The translations under genes were made by a program, and so were the position numbers. Below the pieces are notes generated by a model. The model worked only from the letters and a program-made list of their open reading frames with translations, ran no database searches and had not been told where the DNA came from. A stretch of 64,000 bases of DNA, from positions 19,999 through 83,998 of the forward strand of contig LUJN01000040.1 of assembly GCA_001689445.1 (NCBI GenBank). The letters are read 5' to 3'. The stretch is from Bacteroidales bacterium M3 (GTDB lineage Bacteria > Bacteroidota > Bacteroidia > Bacteroidales > Muribaculaceae). Shown here piece by piece: positions 1 to 8,324 of the stretch; within the stretch, counting starts at the first letter, position 1; each line of letters opens with the position of its first letter.

Positions 1-203
1 TAACACAACCCTATACCGCTTACAACACGCTCCCGCCATCGACCGTGCCCCCAAGCTATGTCGCGGCAGTGATGCCCTCCGACACCGACGACAGGATGTT
101 CTGCCACCGCAACGGCACGACCTACGTCGTCGTCCCGTTCAAGAAGGGTGGTCGACAGCTTTATTTCCTCACCCCGCGCGAGCAAGACCCCGGCGACCGG
201 TAG
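1..203 (+). CDS. 3' end of an unidentified gene (partial)
   Basis: An open frame enters from the left edge (first full codon at position 3) and stops at TAG 201-203, giving the last 66 residues of a protein. Around residue 30 it reads DTDDRMFCHRNGTTYVVV and it ends in a charged tail. I do not recognise a family, and no membrane segment or sorting signal is visible. It is followed by a strong hairpin and lies convergent to purB. The frame is supported by consistent codon choice and by the terminator just after it, but a spurious open frame cannot be fully excluded. Confidence 0.5.
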   Translation, partial: TQPYTAYNTLPPSTVPPSYVAAVMPSDTDDRMFCHRNGTTYVVVPFKKGGRQLYFLTPREQDPGDR

Positions 204-221
204 CGCATGATACCATCGTAA

Positions 222-266
222 ATGGAAAATAGCTATCACAGCCGTCACGGCTATAATAGCTATTTA
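222..266. terminator. Hairpin between the partial gene and purB
   Basis: Arms AAATAGCTAT and ATAGCTATTT enclose a second stem, CAGCCG/CGGCT. The structure is nearly symmetric and A/T-flanked on both sides, so it could end transcription of both convergent genes. The same sequence recurs inverted on the other side of purB (1683-1716). Confidence 0.6.
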
Positions 267-290
267 GTTTTATGTCAGGCGTAAAAGTCC

Positions 291-1634
291 TTAATAGCCG
301 GTGTAGGTGTGGGGGGAGAGGCGGCGTAGCTCCTCCTTCACAGCGTCGGTGACATCGAGTGTGTCGATGAATGTCGAGATAGACTCGGCTGTGACGGTGG
401 AGTTGGTGCGTGTGAGCTGCTTGAGAGTTTCGTAAGGCTTGGGATAGCCCTCGCGACGCAGGATGGTCTGGATGCCCTCGGCCACGACATTCCACATCGA
501 GTCAAGGTCGGCATATATGGCCTGCTCGTTGAGCAGCAGCTTGTTGAGACCTTTGAGGGTGGAGTGTATGGCAATGAGCATATGAGCCAGGGGCACACCG
601 ACATTGCGCAGCACGGTGGAGTCGGTGAGGTCACGTTGCAGACGCGACACTGGGAGCTTGGTCGAGAGATGCGACAGGATGGCGTTGGCTATGCCGAGGT
701 TGCCCTCGGAGTTCTCGTAGTCAATGGGGTTGACCTTATGGGGCATCGCAGACGAGCCCACTTCCCCGGCCTTGATTTTCTGCTTGAAGTACTCCATCGA
801 GATATATTGCCACATGTCACGGTCGAGGTCGAGGATGATGGTGTTGATGCGTCGCAGTGCGTCAAAGAGGGCCGCAAGGTTGTCGTAGTTGGAAATCTGG
901 GTGGTGTACTCCTCACGTTCTATGCCAAGACGGTCGGACAGGAAACGGGCGGCAAACTCGCGCCAGTCGATAGAGGGATAGGCCGTGAGGTGGGCGTTGA
1001 AGTTGCCCGTCGCGCCGCCAAACTTGCCGCTCACGGGCACGGCGTCGAGCATCGCCAGCTGCTGGCGCAGACGATAGGCGAATACACGTATCTCTTTGCC
1101 GAGACGCGTGGGCGATGCAGGCTGACCGTGGGTCTTTGCAAGCATGGGCAGGTCTTTCCATTCATCGGCCCGGGCCTCAAGGTGCTCTATCAGCTCAATG
1201 AGCAGAGGGCGGTAAACGTCGGCGATAGCCTCCTTGACCGACATGGGGACTGACGTGTTGTTTATATCCTGGGATGTGAGGCCAAAGTGGATGAACTCCT
1301 TGTACCGCTCAAGTCCGAGCGTATCAAAACGCTCCTTGAGGAAATATTCCACCGCCTTTACATCGTGGTTGGTGACACTCTCTATCTCCTTTATGCGGGC
1401 GGCATCGGCAACTGTAAAGTTGCGGTAGATGTCGCGCAATGCCTCAAACTTTGCATGATCCACACCGGCAATCTGCGGCAGGGGTATCTCACAAAGCGCG
1501 ATAAAGTACTCCACCTCAACGCGGACACGGTAGCGTATGAGGGCAAATTCCGAAAAATACTCATCCAGTCGCGAGCATTTCGAGCGATAGCGGCCATCTA
1601 TTGGCGAGATGGCGGTAAGGGTTGTCAATTCCAT
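291..1634 (-). CDS. purB: Adenylosuccinate lyase
   Basis: This cytosolic lyase splits SAICAR to AICAR plus fumarate and adenylosuccinate to AMP plus fumarate in purine synthesis. The 447-residue protein is full length for the E. coli-type branch, which begins with a characteristic LTAISPIDGRY stretch near the N-terminus. The fumarase/ASL superfamily signature GSSAMPHKVNP is at residues 293-303, with the mobile catalytic serine in it, and the general-acid histidine region KTHGQPASPT is near residue 169. It is a single-gene unit: the upstream neighbour is a tRNA gene on the same strand, and the downstream neighbour is convergent. Identification is secure. Confidence 0.97.
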   Translation of the reverse strand: MELTTLTAISPIDGRYRSKCSRLDEYFSEFALIRYRVRVEVEYFIALCEIPLPQIAGVDHAKFEALRDIYRNFTVADAARIKEIESVTNHDVKAVEYFLKERFDTLGLERYKEFIHFGLTSQDINNTSVPMSVKEAIADVYRPLLIELIEHLEARADEWKDLPMLAKTHGQPASPTRLGKEIRVFAYRLRQQLAMLDAVPVSGKFGGATGNFNAHLTAYPSIDWREFAARFLSDRLGIEREEYTTQISNYDNLAALFDALRRINTIILDLDRDMWQYISMEYFKQKIKAGEVGSSAMPHKVNPIDYENSEGNLGIANAILSHLSTKLPVSRLQRDLTDSTVLRNVGVPLAHMLIAIHSTLKGLNKLLLNEQAIYADLDSMWNVVAEGIQTILRREGYPKPYETLKQLTRTNSTVTAESISTFIDTLDVTDAVKEELRRLSPHTYTGY

Positions 1635-1682
1635 ACTTCAGTCAGTTCAAAGTTCACAATTCAAAGTTGCCATTGCTGCTAT

Positions 1683-1716
1683 AATGGCTATTATAGCTAT
1701 GACAGCTGTAATAGCT
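1683..1716 (-). repeat. Inverted partner of the repeat at 231-264
   Basis: On the minus strand this 34-base segment matches 231-264 at 29 of 34 positions, so purB is bracketed by an inverted pair. It lies in the purB leader region and can itself fold through TATAGCTATAATAG-type internal symmetry. Confidence 0.7.
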
Positions 1717-1732
1717 GCGGCATCAAATAACA

Positions 1733-1765
1733 AAAGCCTCCCCACGGGGGAGTGGGAAGGCTTGT
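1733..1765 (-). terminator. Rho-independent terminator of tRNA-Val
   Basis: Read on the minus strand, arms beginning AAGCCTTCCCAC and GTGGGGAGGCTT close a C-rich loop and are followed by TTTTG. It starts about eight bases after the 3' end of the tRNA, so it is the natural end of that transcript. Confidence 0.75.
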
Positions 1766-1772
1766 ATCATCG

Positions 1773-1847
1773 TGGGCGCTGAGGGATTCGAACCCCCGAC
1801 CCTCTGCTTGTAAGGCAGACGCTCTGAACCAACTGAGCTAAGCGCCC
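1773..1847 (-). tRNA. tRNA-Val (anticodon TAC)
   Basis: The 75-base cloverleaf has a perfect 7-bp acceptor stem (GGGCGCT/AGCGCCC) with discriminator A, a D-loop containing AGTTGGTT, anticodon loop TTACAAG giving anticodon TAC (valine, GTA/GTG codons), and the T-arm GGGGGTTCGAATCCC. CCA is not encoded, as is usual in Bacteroidetes. A promoter lies just upstream and a terminator just downstream, so it is a monocistronic tRNA. Confidence 0.97.
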
Positions 1848-1869
1848 GTGTCCTTGTCGAAAGCGATGC

Positions 1870-1899
1870 AAAGGTACGACTAATTTTTGAATCTCCAAA
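1870..1899 (-). promoter_or_regulatory. Promoter of tRNA-Val
   Basis: On the minus strand TTTG (1896-1899) is followed after 18 bases by TACCTTTG (1870-1877), a close match to the Bacteroidetes -33/-7 pattern. The tRNA 5' end is 22 bases further on. Confidence 0.75.
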
Positions 1900-1958
1900 C
1901 TTTTTGACGAAAAATCTCAAAAATATTTACGCAAGCCTCCTCAAACGCCCAAAAACGC

Positions 1959-1966
1959 TATCTTTG
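1959..1966 (+). promoter_or_regulatory. -7 element TATCTTTG
   Basis: A perfect TAnnTTTG box lies 32 bases before the ATG at 1999. No convincing -33 TTTG is seen at the expected distance, so this may be a promoter that needs an activator. Confidence 0.55.
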
Positions 1967-1998
1967 TACATCGTCCCGACAATCGGGCGACACGCCTC

Positions 1999-3603
1999 AT
2001 GAAACGACTATTCATCATAGTACTCACACTGCCACTGCTGGCGTTGTTGTCAGGATGCGACGACTCATCCTCCCGCAATTACGCCGACACGGAGACCACC
2101 CGGCTGCTCGACACCCTCGATGCCGTACTGGCTCAGCATGACGACATCATAATGGAAAAGGAGCGGCGCATTGCCCGCCTCAAAAGCCTCGACAAGGGAC
2201 TTGAATCACAGGCGCGCTATAATCTCTACGACAATATATTCAACGAGTATTATTCCTATGACTTTGACTCGGCATCACATTATGCCGCGCTGAAGCGCGA
2301 GGAAGCACTGATATCAGGGGACAGGACGAAAGCCTCGGTCGCGGCACTCAACAAAGCACGGGCCGACCTGGCACGTGGCCGCGACATGGAGGCTGCCACG
2401 GCGATGGCTTCAGCCTCGTCCGACACCTCCATTGCCGAAGTCGCCCTGCCATATCTCGACCTGCTCGCCACGATTGCCGATGTCTCACCCGACAGTCTCC
2501 TGCGGCTCTACGACCGCAAGATAGCACTTCTCGACAGCGGTTCGCCGGGATGGGTTTATAATGAGGCCGGCCGTCTTCGCACCTCGGGAGAATCGCATGC
2601 CGCCTTGGAAGTCATAGCACGCCATCGCGACACGCTTGACGCCACCCCGCGCGACAGGGCAATATCGCAGTTCATTGCCGGAGAGCTACAGCGTGAACTT
2701 GGCGACACGGTGGCGGCAATGCGCTCATTCACCCAAAGCGCAATCAACGACATCATCACACCGGTACGCGACTACAGCTCGCTCTACGAACTTGCCGCGA
2801 TGCTCTTTGACGCCGGCGACATCGACCGTGCCTACCGGTATATCACGTTCGCCGCAAAGGATCACTATGCCTCCAATGTCAACAGCAATGTAATCGCCGC
2901 CAACAAGCTGATGCCCACTATCGCCGCCGCCCACAACAGCCGCACGGCCGACCGCGAACACCGGCAACGCCTGCTCATCGTAGCCGTATCGGTGCTCGCC
3001 CTGACACTCATAGCCGTCTCGCTGTGGCTCTATGCCGCCTACCGTGCGACACAACGCGCGGCACGCGAGAAGTCGGTCCTTAACGAGCAGCTTACCGATG
3101 CCACCACACAACTCTCGACGCTCAATGCCCGTCTTGCCGAAAGCAACACGACCAAGGATGCCTACATAGTGCAATACCTTAGCCTCTGCTCCTATTATAT
3201 AGAGTGTGTCGACCGCTACCGCAACAACCTCCGCGCCGTAGCACGCAACAAGGGAGTGGAGGAGATGCTCTATATGCTCAACTCCACCACGTCGGCCGAC
3301 AAAGAGCTGCGGGAGTTTTACAACAGCTTCGACTCGACGTTCCTGAAACTGTTTCCCGACTTCATCAACCGCTTCAACGACCTCCTGCAGCCCGACAAGC
3401 GGCTCACCGTGCGCCCTGACGAACTATTGACGACCGAGCTCAGGGTATTCGCCCTGATACGACTCGGCGTAAGGGACTCCGAACAGATAGCCTCATTCCT
3501 GCGCCGATCGCTATCGACCGTCTACAACTACCGTGTGAAAATGAGAAACGCTTCACGATTCCCACGCCAAGACTTTGAGGATATGGTGGCAAATATAGGA
3601 TAA
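1999..3603 (+). CDS. Membrane-spanning lipoprotein regulator (TPR sensor + C-terminal HTH, DUF6377-like)
   Basis: The 534-residue protein has a lipoprotein signal with lipobox LLSGC (Cys20) and a periplasmic helical, TPR-like region (about 30-320). One membrane segment follows at about 324-347 (LLIVAVSVLALTLIAVSLWL), then a short coiled coil (350-385). The cytoplasmic C-terminus ends in a LuxR/sigma-like helix-turn-helix (about 475-520; ASFLRRSLSTVYNYRVKM). This layout fits Bacteroidetes one-component regulators of the DUF6377 type. By inference it senses something in the periplasm and controls transcription directly. It lies just upstream of the co-oriented GH97 glucosidase, which has its own promoter, and is a candidate regulator of it. 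A second protein with the same architecture is encoded at 45079-46668. Confidence 0.85.
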   Translation: MKRLFIIVLTLPLLALLSGCDDSSSRNYADTETTRLLDTLDAVLAQHDDIIMEKERRIARLKSLDKGLESQARYNLYDNIFNEYYSYDFDSASHYAALKREEALISGDRTKASVAALNKARADLARGRDMEAATAMASASSDTSIAEVALPYLDLLATIADVSPDSLLRLYDRKIALLDSGSPGWVYNEAGRLRTSGESHAALEVIARHRDTLDATPRDRAISQFIAGELQRELGDTVAAMRSFTQSAINDIITPVRDYSSLYELAAMLFDAGDIDRAYRYITFAAKDHYASNVNSNVIAANKLMPTIAAAHNSRTADREHRQRLLIVAVSVLALTLIAVSLWLYAAYRATQRAAREKSVLNEQLTDATTQLSTLNARLAESNTTKDAYIVQYLSLCSYYIECVDRYRNNLRAVARNKGVEEMLYMLNSTTSADKELREFYNSFDSTFLKLFPDFINRFNDLLQPDKRLTVRPDELLTTELRVFALIRLGVRDSEQIASFLRRSLSTVYNYRVKMRNASRFPRQDFEDMVANIG

Positions 3604-3751
3604 AATGCACATTTACAATAATGCCACAGCCTTATTTTCACTACTAAAACATTAAGCAGCTTAATTATTTATACTCTGAATAACAGATATATAGTATTAT
3701 ACTATAGCTACTATTATGCTACCAAGCGGCAGCAACAGATAGATTGGGAGG

Positions 3752-3759
3752 TAATTTTG
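3752..3759 (+). promoter_or_regulatory. -7 element TAATTTTG of the GH97 gene
   Basis: TAATTTTG lies 38 bases before the ATG at 3798. An in-frame ATG at 3744 would begin inside this promoter, which argues for 3798 as the real start. Confidence 0.6.
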
Positions 3760-3797
3760 CATCAGAACGATTCTTAACCACCTTTTTAACCCAACTC

Positions 3798-5897
3798 ATG
3801 AAACTCTTTATCACACCGCTTGTCGCCCTGCTACCGTTTATACCGGTATGCGCGACCGAGACAGTGACCTCTCCCGACGGAAAGGTCGCAGTGACTTTTT
3901 CGCTCACTCCCAAAGGTGAACCACAGTACACAATGACATTCAACGGCAAGGAGATTGTGAAGCCCTCTACGCTCGGGTTTGAGCTTAAAGGCGAGCCATC
4001 GCTGCTCGACGGATTCAAGCAACTCGATGTCACCCGCACCTCTGCCGACGAGAAGTGGGCGCCCGTATGGGGCGAGAACGACTCTATCGCCAATCGCTAC
4101 AACGCCATGACCGTAGCCCTCTCGCAGAAATCCGGCAAGACGACACGCCTGATGAACGTCACATTCCGCGTCTATGACGACGGCATGGGGCTGCGCTATG
4201 AGTTCCCCCAGCAGCAGACCAAGGAATTTGTCATCGCCGAGGAGAAAACCCGGATGGCCATGAACGGCGACCACACGGCATGGTGGATACCGGGCGACTA
4301 TGACACACAGGAATATGAATATATCAAATCACGCCTCAGCGAGATTCGCTCCTACTCCGACGCCAACCACATGGGCAACGTCTCCCAAACGAGCTTCTCC
4401 CCCACAGGCGTACAGACTTCCCTAATGCTAAAGAGCGACGACGGGACATATATCAACCTACATGAGGCGGCACTCATCGAATATCCCGCGATGCACCTCG
4501 ACCTCGACGACAAGACTATGACATTCACCTCGTGGCTCACCCCCGGGCGCGGTGAGGGGAAAGCAGTGATAGAGACGCCGTTCCGCACACCGTGGCGCGT
4601 AGTGATGGTGGGCGACAAGGCCACTGACATCCTTGCCACCGACATCATCTACAACCTCAACGACCCCTGCGTGCTGGAGGACACCTCCTGGATAAAGCCC
4701 GTCAAGTATATGGGCGTGTGGTGGGAGATGATCACCGGCAAGACCGACTGGGCCTATTGCAATGCCGAAAACTTCGACCTCGCCACATTCGACTACTCAA
4801 AAGCCAAACCCAACGGACGCCACGGAGCCAACAATGAGAACGTGCGCCGCTATATCGACTTTGCCGCCGCCAACGGCATGGACCAGCTGCTCATCGAGGG
4901 CTGGAACATCGGCTGGGAGGACTGGCTCGGCAAGGAGAAGGACTACGTGTTTGACTTCCTCACCCCCTACCCCGACTTTGACATCAAGGCACTCAACGAC
5001 TATGCCCACAGCAAGGGGATACGCCTGATGATGCACCATGAGACCTCAGGCTCGATACCCAACTATGAGCGTCACCTCGACCGCGCGTATGACCTTATGA
5101 ACCAATATGGCTACAACGCCGTCAAGAGCGGCTATGTGGGCAATATCCTCCCGAAGGGGGAAACCCACTACAGCCAATGGGCCGTGCGCCACTATCTCGA
5201 CGCTGTGAAGAAAGCGGCCGACAAGAAGATTATGGTCAACGCTCACGAGGCAGTGCGCCCCACGGGACTTGCCCGCACCTACCCCAACCTTGTTGGCAAC
5301 GAGAGCGCGATGGGCACGGAATACCGCAACATGTCGCCGTCGCACGTCACCATATTGCCGTTCACGCGCCTCAAGGGTGGTCCGATGGACTTCACCCCGG
5401 GCATATTCCGCATGGATATCGGCTCATTCGTCCCCGGAAGCACCGAACACAAGAATGCCACCATCGCCAACCAGCTCGCTCTCTATGTGACGATGTATTC
5501 CCCCTTGCAGATGGCGGCCGACATGCCCGAGCACTATGCCGAAAAGATGGACGCATTCCAATTTATAAAGGATGTTCCCGTCGACTGGAGCGAGAGCCGT
5601 TACCTCGACGCCGAACCGGCCGACTACATCATAGTGGCACGCAAGGACAAGAACAGCGACGCATGGTATGTCGGCGGCGTCACCGACGAGAACGCCCGCG
5701 ACTACACCCTCTGCCTCGACTTCCTCACGCCCGGAAAGAGCTATGAGGCGACGGTATATGCCGACGCACACGACACCGACTATGCCATAAATCCCGAGAC
5801 CTATACGATTACACGCCGGAATGTGTCGCGCGACAGCAAGCTCGACATGCACATGGCACGTGGCGGCGGCTTCGCGATAGCCATCAAGCCGCTCTAA
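3798..5897 (+). CDS. Glycoside hydrolase family 97, SusB-like alpha-glucosidase
   Basis: GH97 enzymes are periplasmic exo-alpha-glycosidases. From 3798 the protein has 699 residues and starts with a signal peptide (MKLFITPLVALLPFIPVCA); 3798 is preferred because the next ATG upstream precedes the promoter box. It shows a beta-sandwich N-terminal domain (WWIPGDYD near 155), the barrel core (WWEMITGKTDW; LIEGWNIGWEDW) and a C-terminal beta domain. Glutamates in HHETSG (415), NAHEAVRPTG (484) and GNESAMGTEY (508) are spaced 69 and 24 residues apart, exactly like E439/E508/E532 of B. thetaiotaomicron SusB as I recall them. An inverting alpha-glucosidase, rather than a retaining alpha-galactosidase, is therefore likely. 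It ends three bases into the convergent flavoprotein gene. Confidence 0.93.
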   Translation: MKLFITPLVALLPFIPVCATETVTSPDGKVAVTFSLTPKGEPQYTMTFNGKEIVKPSTLGFELKGEPSLLDGFKQLDVTRTSADEKWAPVWGENDSIANRYNAMTVALSQKSGKTTRLMNVTFRVYDDGMGLRYEFPQQQTKEFVIAEEKTRMAMNGDHTAWWIPGDYDTQEYEYIKSRLSEIRSYSDANHMGNVSQTSFSPTGVQTSLMLKSDDGTYINLHEAALIEYPAMHLDLDDKTMTFTSWLTPGRGEGKAVIETPFRTPWRVVMVGDKATDILATDIIYNLNDPCVLEDTSWIKPVKYMGVWWEMITGKTDWAYCNAENFDLATFDYSKAKPNGRHGANNENVRRYIDFAAANGMDQLLIEGWNIGWEDWLGKEKDYVFDFLTPYPDFDIKALNDYAHSKGIRLMMHHETSGSIPNYERHLDRAYDLMNQYGYNAVKSGYVGNILPKGETHYSQWAVRHYLDAVKKAADKKIMVNAHEAVRPTGLARTYPNLVGNESAMGTEYRNMSPSHVTILPFTRLKGGPMDFTPGIFRMDIGSFVPGSTEHKNATIANQLALYVTMYSPLQMAADMPEHYAEKMDAFQFIKDVPVDWSESRYLDAEPADYIIVARKDKNSDAWYVGGVTDENARDYTLCLDFLTPGKSYEATVYADAHDTDYAINPETYTITRRNVSRDSKLDMHMARGGGFAIAIKPL

Positions 5898-6469
5898 CGC
5901 ACCAGGCGGAGTGCCGCACGCCGGCAACGCGCCTCCTCACGGGGGGACACGGTGACATCATGCATCGTGCCCCCCTTTTGTATGCTCCTGACACGGAAAC
6001 CTGCTGTGCACAAGATCTCGCGCATAGCCCGCACAGCACCTCCCGACTGGTGAAACAGGCGGTTGAAAGGGAACGGAGTGGTGGATGTCGTGATGACCAA
6101 GGCGCGTTTCCCCTTATGCAACGGCTTGGGTATGCCAAAGCGTCCCTCACCCATCAATCCATACACCATGCGGTCAAATAGCGTCTTCACCGGCCCGGGA
6201 ATATTTCCCCAATAGCACGGCGTCCCGACTACGACGGCATCGGCATCGCGTATCAGCTCCAACACACGCTGTGCGTCATCCTCGGGAAGCACACAGCGCA
6301 ATGTGCCACGGCAAGCCATGCAACCCGTACATGGTTTGACAGTCAAATCATTGACATTCAACTCCGTGAGGTCATGCACATTTCTCCACACCTCATGAGC
6401 CACAATAGAGAGCATGGATGATATATTGCCCTCGCGGCGTGGGCTTCCATTAAGTACAAGCACTTTCAT
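5894..6469 (-). CDS. Flavodoxin/NADPH-dependent FMN reductase family protein
   Basis: The 191-residue protein has a flavodoxin-like fold. The N-terminal phosphate-binding loop LNGSPRREGN binds FMN, and CTGCMACRG near residue 50 resembles the cysteine motif of iron-sulfur flavoproteins. Further on, GTPCYWGNIPGPVKTLFDR is the typical FMN-contact and dimer region of this family. It is probably a cytosolic quinone, metal or Fe-S-linked oxidoreductase with unknown substrate. The gene is monocistronic and overlaps the 3' end of the GH97 gene by a few bases. Confidence 0.88.
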   Translation of the reverse strand: MKVLVLNGSPRREGNISSMLSIVAHEVWRNVHDLTELNVNDLTVKPCTGCMACRGTLRCVLPEDDAQRVLELIRDADAVVVGTPCYWGNIPGPVKTLFDRMVYGLMGEGRFGIPKPLHKGKRALVITTSTTPFPFNRLFHQSGGAVRAMREILCTAGFRVRSIQKGGTMHDVTVSPREEARCRRAALRLVR

Positions 6470-6614
6470 TGAAACGAGTTTTTGAAAAACAAATTTAGCC
6501 CAAAATTAAACCAAAATCTTTATTGGCATTCTATTTGTTATACCAATATCGTAGAAAATGCGACTAACGACAACACTCACAGAAGCAAAAATCAAAATAT
6601 CTATAACTAAAATA

Positions 6615-7409
6615 ATGAATATGAACAAGATTCTCACTATTTGTGCCATCGCGGCCACGTCTGCCGCTCTCGCGTCATGCTCCGCGTCACGCTCCACTGC
6701 CACATTGTCAGACCTCAACGGCGAATGGGCCATTGCAAAGATTGACGGAAAAGCCGTCACATCCCCTGCCGAACAGGAGACTGCCTATATCGGTCTAAAC
6801 ACCACCACAGGGCAACTTTATGGCAACGCGAGCTGCAACACGCTGATGGGACAGTTTAACACCAAGGCAGCTCCCGGCGTCATCGAGTTCACCAACATGG
6901 GCAGCACACGGATGATGTGCCCCGAGATGGGTCTTGAACAGTCGATAATGAGCGCCCTACAGCAAGTCGCGGCCTACACCGTCAACAAGAAAAGCGGCGA
7001 CATCGAGCTACGCAATGCCTCTGGCAAGACACTCATTGAGCTGAAAAAGCGCGATCCGGCAATAACCGCCGCCAACCTGCAGGGCGACTGGACCGTTAAG
7101 GAAATCAACGACAAGCCTACCGACGCCATGCCCGGCGCGCCATTCACTATGACATTTGACGCCAACGGCAAGCAGTTCAACTGCACCACCGACTGCAACG
7201 GCCTGTTCGGCAACTTCGTCATCATGGGCAATGGTCTCACATTTGGCGACGTCGCCTCAACCCGCATGGCATGTCCCGACATGAAAGTGGAAGCCGAACT
7301 TAGCCAGACCCTTCCCAAAGTGGCGTCCATAGGACAGCTTGCGGGAGGCGGCATCGGGATGTACGACGCCAACAACAACCTCCTGCTTGTGATAGAGAAG
7401 AAAAAATAA
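6615..7409 (+). CDS. Lipoprotein with two META (HslJ-like) domains
   Basis: From 6615 the protein has 264 residues, with an N-terminal lipobox ALASC (a second possible start is six bases on). Two tandem META domains follow. Each opens with LNGEWAI- or LQGDWTVKEI-type strands and carries a paired cysteine motif: ASCNTLMGQF with RMMCPEMG in the first, and TDCNGLFGNF with RMACPDMK in the second. HslJ/META proteins are envelope proteins linked to heat or antibiotic tolerance in E. coli; the role here is unknown. It stands alone between two intergenic regions. Confidence 0.87.
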   Translation: MNMNKILTICAIAATSAALASCSASRSTATLSDLNGEWAIAKIDGKAVTSPAEQETAYIGLNTTTGQLYGNASCNTLMGQFNTKAAPGVIEFTNMGSTRMMCPEMGLEQSIMSALQQVAAYTVNKKSGDIELRNASGKTLIELKKRDPAITAANLQGDWTVKEINDKPTDAMPGAPFTMTFDANGKQFNCTTDCNGLFGNFVIMGNGLTFGDVASTRMACPDMKVEAELSQTLPKVASIGQLAGGGIGMYDANNNLLLVIEKKK

Positions 7410-7432
7410 AACTTTCCAATACCGTACTTCCC

Positions 7433-7470
7433 GACGGGTCTCAGAGCTTTTTCAGCCTCTGAGACCCGTC
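7433..7470 (+). terminator. Perfect 14-bp hairpin after the META lipoprotein gene
   Basis: Arms GACGGGTCTCAGAG (7433-7446) and its exact complement (7457-7470) close a 10-base loop 23 bases after the stop codon. There is no U-run, so it may act as an RNA-stabilising 3' end or a weak terminator. Confidence 0.6.
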
Positions 7471-7576
7471 GTCGTCCTACAGCAACGCATACCGACCGCC
7501 ACGACTCCACTGACAGTGGAAATGGCGTTGTTCGACATTCTCCTTTGTTGTTATCATCTACTTGCTGTAGGATGAT

Positions 7577-7600
7577 TGTCAGCATTATTTTGTAAATTTG
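7577..7600 (+). promoter_or_regulatory. Promoter of the mtnN-luxS unit
   Basis: TAAATTTG (7593-7600) is a full match to TAnnTTTG, 22 bases before the mtnN ATG. A TTG in GATTGTC lies upstream, but at a shorter spacing than usual. Confidence 0.55.
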
Positions 7601-7622
7601 CAAAACAATAAAGAGACAGATT

Positions 7623-8303
7623 ATGAAAATCGGGATAATAGTGGCCATGTCAAAGGAGATGGCATTACTGCTGCCCCTGCTTGAGGGCGCGGCGGTGACA
7701 CAGGTTGACGGAGTGGAGTTTCACACGGGACACATCGGACAACACGATATTGTCACCATGCAGTGTGGCATCGGAAAGGTCAACGCCGCGGTCGGCGCAC
7801 TCACGCTTATCAACAACTTCTCGCCCGAGCTGGTGGTAAACACCGGCGTCGCAGGTGGCGCGGGCGCGGCTGCCGGCATCCTTGATGTCGTCGTGGCCGA
7901 CCGAATTGCCTACCACGACGTGTGGTGCGGCCCGGGCACCGAGCCTGGCGACGCGGCGGGATGCCCGCGGTTTTTTGCCACAAGCCCCTCCGTCCTTGCC
8001 CTTGATTCCGTGCAGCCAAGGCAGGGAGTGAAGCGCGGACTTATAGCCTCGGGCGACATTTTCGTGTCGCGCCCCGAGGAGGTGGAGCACATCAAGGGGT
8101 TATATCCCGACGCTCTCGCCATCGACATGGAGAGCGCCGCTATAGCGCAGGTGTGCTACCTAAAGAGCGTGCCATTCGCCTGCCTCCGCGTCATCAGCGA
8201 CACCCCCGGAGCAGCCGAAAACATATCCCAGTATGAGAACTTCTGGGAGGATGCCCCGCGCCACACATTCTCCCTGCTGCAGGAGGTAATCGGACAACTG
8301 TAA
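7623..8303 (+). CDS. mtnN: 5'-methylthioadenosine/S-adenosylhomocysteine nucleosidase
   Basis: This cytosolic enzyme cleaves adenine from MTA and SAH; from SAH it yields S-ribosylhomocysteine, the LuxS substrate. The 226-residue protein is of normal length and carries the catalytic Glu12 in VAMSKEM, the nucleoside-binding AIDMESAA (Glu170) and the catalytic Asp193 in VISDTPG. The NTGVAGGAG phosphorylase-fold loop is near residue 73. It is followed by luxS after 21 bases, so the two steps of SAH detoxification and AI-2 synthesis are encoded together. Confidence 0.96.
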   Translation: MKIGIIVAMSKEMALLLPLLEGAAVTQVDGVEFHTGHIGQHDIVTMQCGIGKVNAAVGALTLINNFSPELVVNTGVAGGAGAAAGILDVVVADRIAYHDVWCGPGTEPGDAAGCPRFFATSPSVLALDSVQPRQGVKRGLIASGDIFVSRPEEVEHIKGLYPDALAIDMESAAIAQVCYLKSVPFACLRVISDTPGAAENISQYENFWEDAPRHTFSLLQEVIGQL

Positions 8304-8324
8304 CACACCCAACGACTGCCAACA

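Noticed and set aside
1723..1920. 65-codon minus-strand frame covering the tRNA
   Set aside because: It runs through the tRNA-Val gene and its promoter and terminator; the open frame is accidental.
3744..3797. Upstream start for the GH97 gene
   Set aside because: The ATG at 3744 precedes the -7 box at 3752-3759 and would add 18 residues in front of a normal signal peptide.
5894..5897. Overlap of the GH97 and flavoprotein genes as an assembly or frameshift problem
   Set aside because: The genes are convergent and overlap only by a few bases at their stop codons, a normal arrangement.
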